From Lathyrus oleraceus (Eukaryota > Streptophyta > Magnoliopsida > Fabales > Fabaceae), in the NCBI RefSeq assembly GCF_024323335.1, contig NC_066583.1, positions 371,571,175-371,635,174 on the forward strand: DNA of 64,000 nt, in the 5' to 3' direction. The position numbers and the translations under genes are program-made. The notes below the pieces were generated by a model. The model was not told where the DNA came from, ran no database searches, and worked only from the letters and a program-made list of their open reading frames with translations. Below, piece after piece: positions 27,201 through 39,200 of this stretch. Positions within the stretch are counted from its first letter, which is position 1. The number at the start of each line of letters is the position of its first letter.

Positions 27201-30200
27201 CTAAGGACCTGTTTGAGACCATACACAACCTTATGGAGTTTGCAACCTAGGGTATTGTTGAGGGATTCAAAACCAGGAGGTTGAGTCATGTAGACTTCTT
27301 CAAGCACACCATTCAGGAAAACATTGTGGACATCCAACTGCTCGAGTTGCCAACCTTGGGAGAGATCAAGTGTTAGAGTTCTAACAGTGACATGTTTGAT
27401 CACTGATGAAAATGTCCCAGAGTAATCGTGAAAACCTTTAGCTATAAGTCTGACCTTATACTTGTTAACTACGAAGCACAGACTCCGACACGAACACCGC
27501 AACACGACACGGACCTTGACACTCCGGCACTGATAATATAAAAATGTAGGACACCGACACCGCTATGTATATGATAATATTCGAGTTTCATTTATCCCTC
27601 TATCATTAAAAGAAGTAAACATATTCTAATCAAAATTAATATTTTTAATTCTTCATTGATATCATCGTTTCAAAACATGTTTAACCATTTTAGAAGTGCA
27701 AGAGATTTGACCAAAAAAATGTATAAGGTGTGATGAGGCAAAAAGAAAAACAATTTCTTTTTGAAAAACTTGTTTGAATTGCGTGAGACGTGTTATATGA
27801 GTGTCATACGGGTGTCAGACACCAATTCAACAAGTGTCTAAGCATATAAAAAACAATTTTTTTGGCGACACTTATTTGACTTTTCTGACACTTGTCTGAC
27901 TTTTTCGACACTTGTCGTGCGGGTGTCATACAAGTATCAGACACCGCGACACGCCTACACCCAGAGGTGTCCGTGCTTCATAGCTTGTTAACGGAGCCAT
28001 CGGGGTTTTTCTTGACTCTTGAAAATCCACTTGCATCCAATAGGAGTCTTGCCTGAAGGGAGAAGAACAATCGACCCGGTGGCATTCTTGATTAGTGCAC
28101 TATACTCAACATTTATGGCAGCTATCCAAGTAGAATTGGACAGTGGCCTGTTTAGTAGTTTTGGGTTCAGCATGGGCAAATAAGAGTGGGATTAACCCTT
28201 GGGCAGATGAACCCAACTTTGGGTCTAGTCTCCATTGGGTAGCTATTAACTGTTATTGAGGCAGGGACAATGTATGTTGGCCTTTTTGGGACAGTGGGTG
28301 ATATTAGAGATGTGAAACTTATCAGATGAGTGTGAGGTAGAGGTAGTAGAAATAGATGTATTAGAGGAAGTTAAGGCTGGCTTGGATTAAGGGTCTGTGT
28401 TGAGGATGACTTAGGCTGGTAGGAACAGGGGCATTAAGGGAGGTGACTGATTTGTATTGGGGGAGAGTGTTGAGGGTGATTTAAGGGCAGTGAAACTAGG
28501 TGTGCTAAGAGAGGCGAGGTTGAGCAGTTAAAGGAATAGATGATGAGATTTCAGGGATGGGAACTTTGTTATGTTTGGTGGGAGAAAAATCAGGATAAGG
28601 GAATCTATGCTCATTTAAGATGACATCCTTAGAGATGTACATACGATCATCAGAGGTGGAGCTAACAAGCAACCATGTCCTAACTGGTTTGGTACTGGCT
28701 CACATTCCCGGACAGATTTTTTGAAAAATTGTCTGGCTTATCAAACTAAAACAATTAAAAGGGGTGGTTCATATGGTTCAGTTATCCATGCATGTTGGGG
28801 GAGTTTTTTCACTAGGGAGCATTGAACATTGTGAGGTTTCTTCTTTTAGAGCAACACCTTTGTGAGAGACACATTACATATTCACCTAAAACCTTAAGGT
28901 AATAGGTGAATGAGTTCTCTCATTTATAAATGCTCAAGTCTCGACATTTTTAACCAATATGGGACTATTATCCACACTATTAACACTTGATAGATTCTCA
29001 ACACTCCCCCTCAAGTGTGAGTCCACAATGCTCCCCCTCAAGTGAAAGTTCTTCTTACTTCCACAAACTCTTGTACCGCACGAAACATTTCTTATTCACC
29101 ACATTGACGCTGTTGACACTCTTCAACGCAACGTTTCTTATTCACCACACTAGCGCCGTTGACTTTCGATACAAGTAAGCTGGTGTCTTTCTCGAACCAA
29201 AGGCTCATGATACCATTTGTTGGGGGAATTTTTTCACTAGGGAACCTTGAACATTGTGAGGCTTCTTCTTTTAGAACAACACCTTTGTGAGAGACACATC
29301 ACATATTCATCTAAAACCTTAAGGTGATAGGTGGATGGGTTCTAGGTGGATGAGTTCTCTCACTTATAACTCAAATCTCCACATTTCCAACCAATGTAGG
29401 ACTATTATCCACATTACTTACACTTGATAGATTCTCAACAATGCACACCTCTAAATTAGTGATGAATGATGATCATCTTATCTGTAAGGATGAATATTTT
29501 GGTTAACCAGTCTTTGTCTAGGAAGAATTTGTGATGCTAAATTTGTTCAACAACATGAAATGTTGACATGCCTTCTGGTTGTGGCTCTAAGTGAGTGTCC
29601 TTTTATGGAATTCCATATCTATATTAATTTTTTACATCATCAGATTATACCATTTAGAATCAGTTTAAATGGTAAATGCATATGATTAAAACTCAAAGCA
29701 TCTGGTGTGTATGCGGTGGGTGCATAAAATACCTTGTAAGATTGAATAATGGTTTGTTGTGCTTTGGGTTAGAATAAAGGAAAGAAAAAAAAGAAGAGAG
29801 ATGAAAGAATTCTGTTTGTATTCATTGAATATTGATAGTACAATAGGTAATTATATATAAGGCACGTGTAACAAACTAATTGACAACTAAGCTAGTTTGT
29901 TACTATACAGAATAAAACCTATATCAAGTATATTCTATGTACATCTAATATTCCCCCTTAGAAACTGTTTCAAGTAAACTTCTTTTGTTGAACACTCTAA
30001 GCTTATCACGAAGAGGAAGGAATTTGGCAGCAGAGAGGGGTTTTGTTAAGGCATCTGTCTACTGATCCTGAGTAGGCACATGAGTTATAGTCAGGCTTCT
30101 GTTAAAAATCTTTTCTCTCACAAAGAAAATGTCCAGCTCCATGTGCTTTGTTCTGTTATGAAGAATAGGATTATGAGTCAATGTCATTGTACTGAGATTA

Positions 30201-33200
30201 TCACACGAAATTTTTGGGGTCTGAAATTGGCAGTGGAGTTCAGTGATGGATTGAATCCACATCATTTATGCAGCCAGTTGAGCCATGCTCCCGTCTTCTG
30301 CTTCTGCTTCTGCTCTGGATCTTGCCACCAGTTGTTGCTTCCTTGACCACCAAGATATAATGTTAGGAGCTAGAAACACACAAGCCCTTGAGGTGGACTT
30401 CCTGTCATCAGGGCCTGCTGCCCAGTCAGCACCACAAAAGCCTAGAAGGGACAGAGGTTGATGCCTAGGAGTAGGTTGAAGGAGTAATCCATAGTGAAGT
30501 GTCCCACTTAAATACCTGAGGATTCTTTTCGCTGCTTTCCAATGCTCCTCCAAAGGATTGGACAAAAACTGACACACTTTGTTGACCAAAATAGATAACT
30601 CAGGCCTAGTCAAGGTAGCATATTTAAGGACACCAACAATAGATCGAAACTGAGTTGGATCTGAAACTGTGTCAACCAATTTTTGACAGTTTGCTGCTAG
30701 AAACCATGGGAGTAGGCATTCCATTAGCTATAGACATATTCACTTTTGCAAGCAAGTCACTCACATATTTTGTTTGACAGAGAAGTAAAGAGCCATTGGA
30801 TAAGTGAGTAACCTCAATCCCTAGGAAATAGTCCAGTTGACCTAGATCCTTGAGTGCAAACTTGTGTTGAGACTCTTGATAAGGTTAGCAATGAACAATT
30901 GAGAACTCCCGGTGATGATGATGTCATCCACATAAACCAGGACCATAATAGTTAAGCTGCTAGTATGGAGAAAGAACAAGCTAGGGTCACACTTGCTAGC
31001 TTGAAAACCATGTTGCAGTAAGGAACTTTTGAGCCTATCAAAATAGGCCCTGGGGGCCTGTTTTAGCCCATATAAAGCTTTGTTAAGTCTGCAAATGATA
31101 CGTACCAACACAGTACATAATAGAATAGTAATAATAATAACAGTATTTAAGAGAAAGAGCTTTATTATATGGATGTATAAAGGAACAAGATACATAATAA
31201 AGAGTTACAGATCCCTAGATCTGCCAATCAATAGAGAGTCAGTACTCTCTATCCTCACTGCACTAACAGACAGAATGCAAAGATCCCCCTCCATTCCCTC
31301 TCTGACTCCTTATAACTAGGAAAAGAAATGTTGTGATGCTCTCTCCCAAATACACGTCACCTCATTTCTAACCTTAGCCATTATTTCCCAATCTGCCCTT
31401 TCTTCTAGAATAAACCAATAACGGCTTGGCCCCACTAGTTGCTTAGTGAATTAATTGCTGATGTGGTGCTTCTTCATTTGTTTGGGTTCTATCAATACAT
31501 CCTCCATCAAAATGGACCTTGTCCTCAAGGTCAAATTTCGGAAACTGACTTCTAATCATTAATTCCTCCTCCCAAGTAGCTTCCTCCATAGTCTTGCCCT
31601 TCCAATGAATTAGTAACTGTTTCACCTCTTCCCCATGCTGCTTCACCTTCCGGGTAGCAAGTATAACTTCAGATTCATAAACCTCTACTTGTTCTTCCAA
31701 CAGGTCTGCGAGTTCTGTGTCTTCTTGGTAATTTCCCACTGCCTTCTTCAATAAGGAAACATGGAAAACAGGGTGCACTCTAGATCCTTCAGGTAATTTG
31801 AGTTTGTAAGCTACTGCTCCTATTCTTTCTATTATTGGGTAAGGGCCATAATACTTGGCAGCTAATTTAGCATTAATTTTGGTAACTACAAATTGCTGTC
31901 TGTGGGCTCTAAGCTTGACAAACACCCATTCCCCACACATAAAACTTCTGTCACTTCTCTTCTTGTCTGCCTGACTCTTCATTCTCTCTTGTGCCTTCAC
32001 TAACTGAATTTTTAATTGTTTCAGAGCTTCATCTCTGTCCATCAAGTCCTGCTGCTCACTGACCACTCTAGTTTCGCCTTGCACCCATCTTGTCAGCCGA
32101 GGTGGAAGTCTTCCATACACCACCTCAAATGGTGTCTTACCTATTGAGGCATGGTAAGTAGTGTTATACCAGTACTCAGCTCAATGGATCCACGTCACCC
32201 AAGTCCTTGGCTGATCAGCTATAAAACATCTCAGATAAGTTTCCAGACATCTGTTTACCACTTCTGTTTGGCCATCAGATTCTGGATGATAGGCTGTACT
32301 CATCTTGAGTTTGGTTACTTGCAACTTGAATATTTCCCTCCAGAAGTTACTCATGAAGATAGGGTCCCTGTCACTTACTATTGATAAAGGAAGGCCATGT
32401 AATTTGATTATTTCCTTGCAAAAAATTTCTGCTATACTTCGGGTTGTATAGGGATGTTTCAGGGGTATAAAGTGTGCATATTTAGATAATCTATCCACTA
32501 CTACCAATATAGCTTCAAACTGTTTGGACTTAGGCAAACCTGTGATGAAGTCTAAGGATATATCCTCCCCCCATATCTGTTCTGGAATAGGGAGTGGTTG
32601 CAGCAACCCACCTGGAGATGATGCCATGTATTTTTGTCTTTGACATATATCACATTATCTAACAAATTCTTGTATAGTGCTTTTCATACCTACCCAATAT
32701 ATATTTGCAGCCATTCTCCTATATGTTTTGTAGAATCCTGAGTGCCCTCCTTGTGGTGTAGAATGAAACTCTTGTAATAGAGTAGGAATGAGTTGAGATT
32801 TGTTGGAAATTACCAACCTATCTTCATAAAAAAGAACCCCTTGTCTATAACTGTACCCAAGCCAAGATGAAGGATCTTGTTGAATCTCTGCAATGATCTT
32901 TTGTAATTTCTCATCTTCTTGCACCTCTGCTTTGATTTGTTCTCCTTGTGCCCAAGTTACCAGAGAGTTCATAGTATTCAATTCACGGCCTTCATGCACC
33001 CTAGACAGTGCATCAACACCCTTGTTGAGCTTGCCCTGTTTATAAATAATCTCGAAATCATAACCCATCAGCTTTGCAGCCCAATTTTGCTGTTCTGCAG
33101 TTACTATTTTTTGCTGCATTAGTTATTTGAGGCTTCTTTGATCCGTCGATACTACAAACTTCCTTCCTAACAAGTATGGCCTCCAATGTTGGATTGCCAA

Positions 33201-36200
33201 CACTACAGCCATTAGCTCCTTCTCATATGCGGACTTAGATAAATTTTTGATTCCCAAAGCCTTGCTAACGTAAGCCACCGGTTTTTTGTCTTGCATCAGA
33301 ATAGCCCTTATGCCCGTACCTGAGGCATCACATTCAATAACAAATTCTTTTGAAAAGTCAGTCTGGTAAGGCTAACACTGGTGCTGTTGTAAGCCTCTGC
33401 TTCAATGTGTCGAACGTTGCTTGAGCCTTCTCGTTCCATTTAAAACCATCTTTCTTAGTTAATTCTGTTAAAGGTTTGGCAATTTTTCTGTAATCCTTGA
33501 TGAACTTCCGATAATAACCTGTCAGCCCCCAAAACCCTCTAACTCCTTTAACATTCTTGGGATGAGGCCACTGAAGCACACCAACCACTTTATTAGGGTC
33601 AACAGCTACTCCATTCCCTGTGATTACATGCCCCAAATACTCCACTTATTGTTGGCCAAAACTGCACTTCTTCTTGTTTACCACCAAACTATGAGCAGAT
33701 AACAACTCCAATACCTCTTTAAGATGCTTCATATGAGTTCCCCAGTCTTGGCTATAGATAAGAATGTCGTCAAAAAACACCAATACACTCTTTCGGAGCA
33801 ATGATCTAAACATGTCGTTCATGAGATTTTGGAACGTTGAAGGGGCATTGGTAAGCCCAAACGGCATTACAAGGAACTCATAGTGTCCTTCATGAGTCCT
33901 GAATGCAGTCTTCTCAACATCAGAATCCTTCACCCTTACTTGGTGGTAGCCCGACTTAAGATCCAGCTTGGTAAAGAATTTCGCACCATGTAACTCGTCT
34001 AATAATTCTTCAATGACAGGGATAGGGAATTTGTTGGGAATGGTTACCTTATTAAGTGCTCTGTAATCAATGCACATCCTCCATGTGTTGTCCTTCTTTT
34101 TTACCAAGATAACGGGACTAGAGAATGAACTCGTACTGTGACGAATTATCCCGGCAGCCAGCATCTCTTTAACTTGCCTTTCAATCTCATATTTATGGTG
34201 ATGGGGGTAGCGGTAAGGACGAACATTCACTGCTCCATGTCCGTCGATGAGATTGATAGCGTGCTCCTTCTTCCGTCTGGGTGGTAGGCTCGAAGGCGTT
34301 TGGAAAATGTGAGCGTACTTACCTAGCACCAGCGTACTTACCTAACACCTCCTCCAACTCCCGGTGTTGGTGTTCCGACAACACAGATTCGCAAGTTGTT
34401 TGGAAAACGTTCGCGTACTCACCCGACACCCACTCCAACTCTGGGTTTGGGCTTTCGGACCTAACGAATTCACAAACCACCTTAGGCTCAACCCCCTAAA
34501 TTCTCCACACCTCCCCATCTTTCTTGGACCTGGGTTTCTCTAAAATACTTTGCAGTGCAATCAATGGCTTTTTGCACCCCTATTTGTTTCCAAGTGTTAT
34601 CCACTTCCCTTGTTCCCAAAAACTCATAGTGTGTTGCTTCCAATTAATAATAGTATCACCCAAAGTTTTTAACCATTCAACGCCCAACACCACGTCAATA
34701 CCCCCTAATTCAAACAATTGCAGATTCAGCCTTAGTTTGTAACTTCCAATGTACATCTCCAGCTCTTTGCACCTCCCTTGAGCTTCTATTTGGACCCCAT
34801 TCCCTAGTTTAACCTTCATTTGTGGAGTTTGTTCAATGGGCCAATCCATGTGGTGTACTAAACTTTGTGAAATAAAGTTGTGGGATGCCCCACTATCCAC
34901 CAAAATTAATACTTCTACCCCCATGATTGTTCCTTGAAACTTCATGGTTTGATGATTTTCATGGGCTATATGATGTAAATCCAATATGCTCATCTCTCCG
35001 TCCTCCTCATCCTCCTCTTCACCTACCTTCACAGCCAACACCTTGGCTTCTCCATCCTCCTCACATTCATCATCCACCACTAACACTCTAAGGTGTTTGT
35101 CTGGACATTGATGGGTAGGACCAAAAGGTCCTTTACATTTGAAACATAATCCTTTTTTTTTCTATCCATAAGTTCATTGTAAGAGAGGTGTGTAAACCCT
35201 CTATCACGAGGCCCAACACGCCTCCTGTCACCTTGGGCCTGCCTGTCATTGTTTGGCCCATTCCTCATACTGCCACTTGCACCCCCTTCTCTATTTTTTA
35301 CCATAATCCAATCTGACCCTCCCTTGCTTCCAACCTGTGACCCAACTCGGTAAGGCCCATTTTTTGGCACACAGTTGAGTCCAACTCCACTCTTCCCTTT
35401 TACCTCCTTCTCTACAGCACGAGTTACTTGCAACAACTTCATTCTACTCATATCTCCCATGGTTGCCAGACTCCTAACTCTACCTTTAATCTCCGATTGC
35501 AACCCATGAAGAAAATAGCCTTGAAATTGCTTCTCCGGTAACTGTGGAATTTGAGCGATTAAATATTCGAACTCTGTTATGTACTCTTCCACAGATCCTT
35601 CTTGCTTCAGCTCAGTCAATTGCCCGTACACATCTCCATCGCCATGTCCCCCGTACCTTTCGAGTAACGCTTCCTTCAACGTCTCCCAAGTCAGTCCTTC
35701 ATCTTCTTTAACTAGTGAGTTGAAAAAGTGTATGGTGTGTCCTTCCATACATAACTGGGCTAAACTCACTTTCACTTCCGGCGTGGTACCCTGTACCCGA
35801 AAGTAAATCTCTGCTCGTGAAATCCAACCGGCAGGATCTTCACCGTCGAACGACGGAAGCTCCACCTTCTTCGCTGAATGTCGGAACTCGGTCAAGGGAT
35901 CGGCGCGAAACCCATTTGAAGCTTCTCCGATCTTCTTCTCCGGTGTCCCCAAGTTCTCCGGTACAGTTTTGTTCAACACACTCCCACTGCTCTCCTCTCT
36001 TACCGCCTTTCCCAGGTACTTTTCCAACATCGCAATTAAACTCGCGCGATTCTCCTTCACCTCTACCTGGAAATTTTCCAAGGTAGAACGTACTTCCGAG
36101 ATTTCTCCTTCTAACGCCGTCACCTTTGCCTCCATTCTCGTTAAAGCTACCGCTGTGATTTTCTTCGTCGGCATCCACTGGTACCGGTGCTTCGAATCCG

Positions 36201-39200
36201 GTAGGTCGGACCACTTGATACGTACCAACACAGTACACAATAGAATAGTAATAATAATAACAGTATTTAAGAGAAAGAGCTTTATTATATGGATGTATAA
36301 AGGAACAAGGTACAAAATAAGGAATTACAGATCCCTAGATCTGCCAATCAATAGAGAGTCAGTACTTTCTATCCTCACTGCACTAACAGACAGAATGCAA
36401 AGATCCCCCTCCATTCCCTATCTGACTCCTTATAACTAGGAAAAGAAATGTTGTGATGCTCTCTCCCAAATACACGTCACCTCATTTCTAACAACCTTAG
36501 CCACTATTTCCCAATCTGCCCTTTCTTCTAGAATAAACCAATAACGGCTTGGCCCCACTAGTTGCTGAGTGAATTAATTCTGATGTGGTGCTTCCTCATT
36601 TGTTTGGTGTTTATCAGCAAACAAGGGACCTGTCAGTAGCTTCAAACCCAGGGAGTTGAATCATGTAAACCTCTTCCTCAAGAAGCCCATTGAGGAAGGC
36701 ATTGTTCACATCGATTTGCTGAATAGACCACCTATTTGTGACTGCAAGTGTTAGAACAGTTCTGACAGTAACAGGCTTAACAAGAGAAAATGTCTCAGTG
36801 AAATCACTACCAGCCTGCTGATGAAACCCTTTGGCAACAAGTCTTGCCTTGTACCTGTTTATAGAGCCATCAGGATTCTCATTTATCTGAAAAACCCATT
36901 TGCAACCAATGGGTTTTTTAGTAGCAGATGAAGACACCAAAGTCCATGTCTGGTTCTTCAAAAGAGTCTGATATTCCTCTTGCATTGCCTGAAACTAGTC
37001 AGGAGTAGCCAAGGCCTGCTTATCAGATGTAGGTTCCATGAGTTAGGAGAAGTTTGGGATGAAGCCTAGGTTGAATAATCCCAGTCTTGGCTCTAGTTTG
37101 CATTGGATGAACATTAAGAGGATTGAGAATAGGAGGAATTGAACCAGAACTGGAAGTTGGAACATAATTGGAATTAGGACTGTTATTTGTGATAAAATCT
37201 GGTAGAGAAGATGGGGAAATAGTGCTGGCTTCAGCTAAGTCAGAAAAGGCGGAATTAGGTGAAGGAGAGTTGGACTGAGAGATAGACAAAGGACTTGGTA
37301 TATTTGGGTTGGGAGTAGCTGTAGCTAAAGAATAGGCAGGGGTGGAAAGAGATTGCCTCCCAGTGGGAGAAGCAGTAGAACTAACATGTTGTAGAGGAGG
37401 AACATGATGAATAGGAAGAGGTGATGAAGAAGCAACAAATGAAAACCAAGACATGGCAGAGGGAGAAGAAGTAGAGGTAGAGGTGGGAAAAAGGTTCAGA
37501 TAAGGAAATCTGGACTTATGAAAAAGCACATCCTTAGAAATATATATGTGTCCATCAATTGCAAGGCACTTGTAACCTTTGTGAATAGTTGAGTAACCTA
37601 AGAAAACACACTCTTGGGATCTAAAAGCAAGCTTATGAGAATTATAGGGACGAAGGAAAGGGAAGCATGCACAACCAAACACACAGAGACAAGAATAATC
37701 AGGAGGTTTGTGCAGTAAAATAGAGTAAAGTAAAATAGAGTAAGGGGATTGGTTTTGGAGGGAGGAACTGGGTAGCCTATTGATAAGATAGGCTGCAGTG
37801 ACAAAAGCATGATCCCATGATCCCAATACTTGAGAGGCAATTTGGAATGAGCAAGTAAGGCCAAACCTGTTTTAATTATGTGCCGATGTTTTCGTTCAAC
37901 TATACCGTTTTGATGATGGGTATAGGGACAAGTAAACCGATGGAGAATTCCTAATTCAGTAAGGTAGTTGGTGAAAGGTTTGAATTCACCACCTCCATCA
38001 CTTTGTACCCTTTTAATTTTGCAATTAAATTGAAGTTAAACCATGGATTTGAAGTGAATGAATTAAGTTAGAGTGTCGGATTTTAACCTAAGAGGGAAAA
38101 TCCAGACAAATCTGAAAAAGACATCAACACAGGTAAGAAAATAAGTGTAACCACCTGAAGAATGAATTGGTGCAGGCCCCACAAGTCTCACACAACAAGT
38201 TCAAAGGGATGATGGTAGGCCCCACAAGTCTCACACAACAAGTTCAAAGGGATGATGGTAGACAGTGGTAGATAGAGAAGTTGGGAGTCTGTGAGATTTG
38301 CCCAAGCAATAATTCATTCTTTTGCTCGAACAGTGCCACGAAGAAGGACTTTAGAAGAATCCTGCGATTTTACAAGACACATTTGAGGATGAAACTCAAA
38401 GAATACACAATTATCTTGTGCGAATTTACTGACACTTAACGAGGTTTTTAGTGATGTGAGGGACAGGAAAAAGATTGTGTAGAGTTAGAGATGAATTAGG
38501 CTGATTGGATAAGGGAAAATTCATGGAACCTACAGAGTTAATGGACAAACCTTGACCGTTTCCCATAAACACTTGTTCAACTTCAGACAGTGAAGAAGAA
38601 TCAGACAAGTTGGAAGCCTCAAGCGTGACATGGGGAGACTCACCTGAATCAGGATACCACCACTGGTTGTTGAAACTTGGATCTGAACCTGTGAGAAACG
38701 AGTGAGAAACGCCTATGGTTGAAGATGCTTGGATGGCGTTGGCCTTGGAGCAGCTGAGTATCCAAACGAGGGAGGATAGGAGGGGCGTGGAGCCACCATG
38801 TAGGGATTGAAGGGAGCTTGTGGTGAGGGAAAAGAAGGTGCACCTGAGTAAGAGTATCTGTGATAGCATACAAATGCATCATGTCCAGGCTTATGGCAAA
38901 TCTGACATGAAACCTTCCCAAAGCGGCCACCACCATGACCAAGACTGCCACCACCCCGACCAGATCGACCACCGCGTGATCCATAGCCATGATTTCAGCG
39001 TTTGCAGTCATATGACTTGTTCCAACAGGAAAATTAGGGTTTGAATCAGCACCTAAGATCTTAGTCGAGAGCGGTGCAGTTGACGGCGGAGCTTGTGTGA
39101 GATTCACGGACACAGGTTCAGTGAGTACAACTTTGCAATTCTTCTCAAGTCGCGATTCATGTGCAAGAAGACTCGATTCGAGTTCATCCAGCGAACACAA

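Larger units (their letters stand above)
26560..28660 (-). mobile_element. Decayed Ty1/copia fragment in EDM2 intron 14
   Basis: Antisense pieces: integrase C-terminus (about 28600-28650), a Ser/Pro-rich linker, RT start (IGCKWIFKS at about 28010), a continued RT segment ([13 protein letters not shown] at about 27465, [20 protein letters not shown] at about 27300) and RNase H fragments near 26600-26830. Many frame breaks. A 36-bp unit is repeated three times at 26638-26733. A hAT MITE splits the RT region at 27469. Confidence 0.85.
31096..36616 (-). mobile_element. Ty3/gypsy chromovirus (Reina-like) nested in the copia RT gene
   Basis: 5521 bp with LTRs 31096-31494 and 36216-36616 (about 400 bp) that begin TGATACGTACCAACACAG and end TATCA, and perfect 5-bp target duplications GCAAA (31091-31095 and 36617-36621). 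I count roughly 14 differences between the LTRs (about 3.5%), so it is younger than its copia host element. Short LTRs and a C-terminal chromodomain ([18 protein letters not shown]) fit a Reina-like chromovirus. The primer site is not the standard Met type. Confidence 0.92.
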
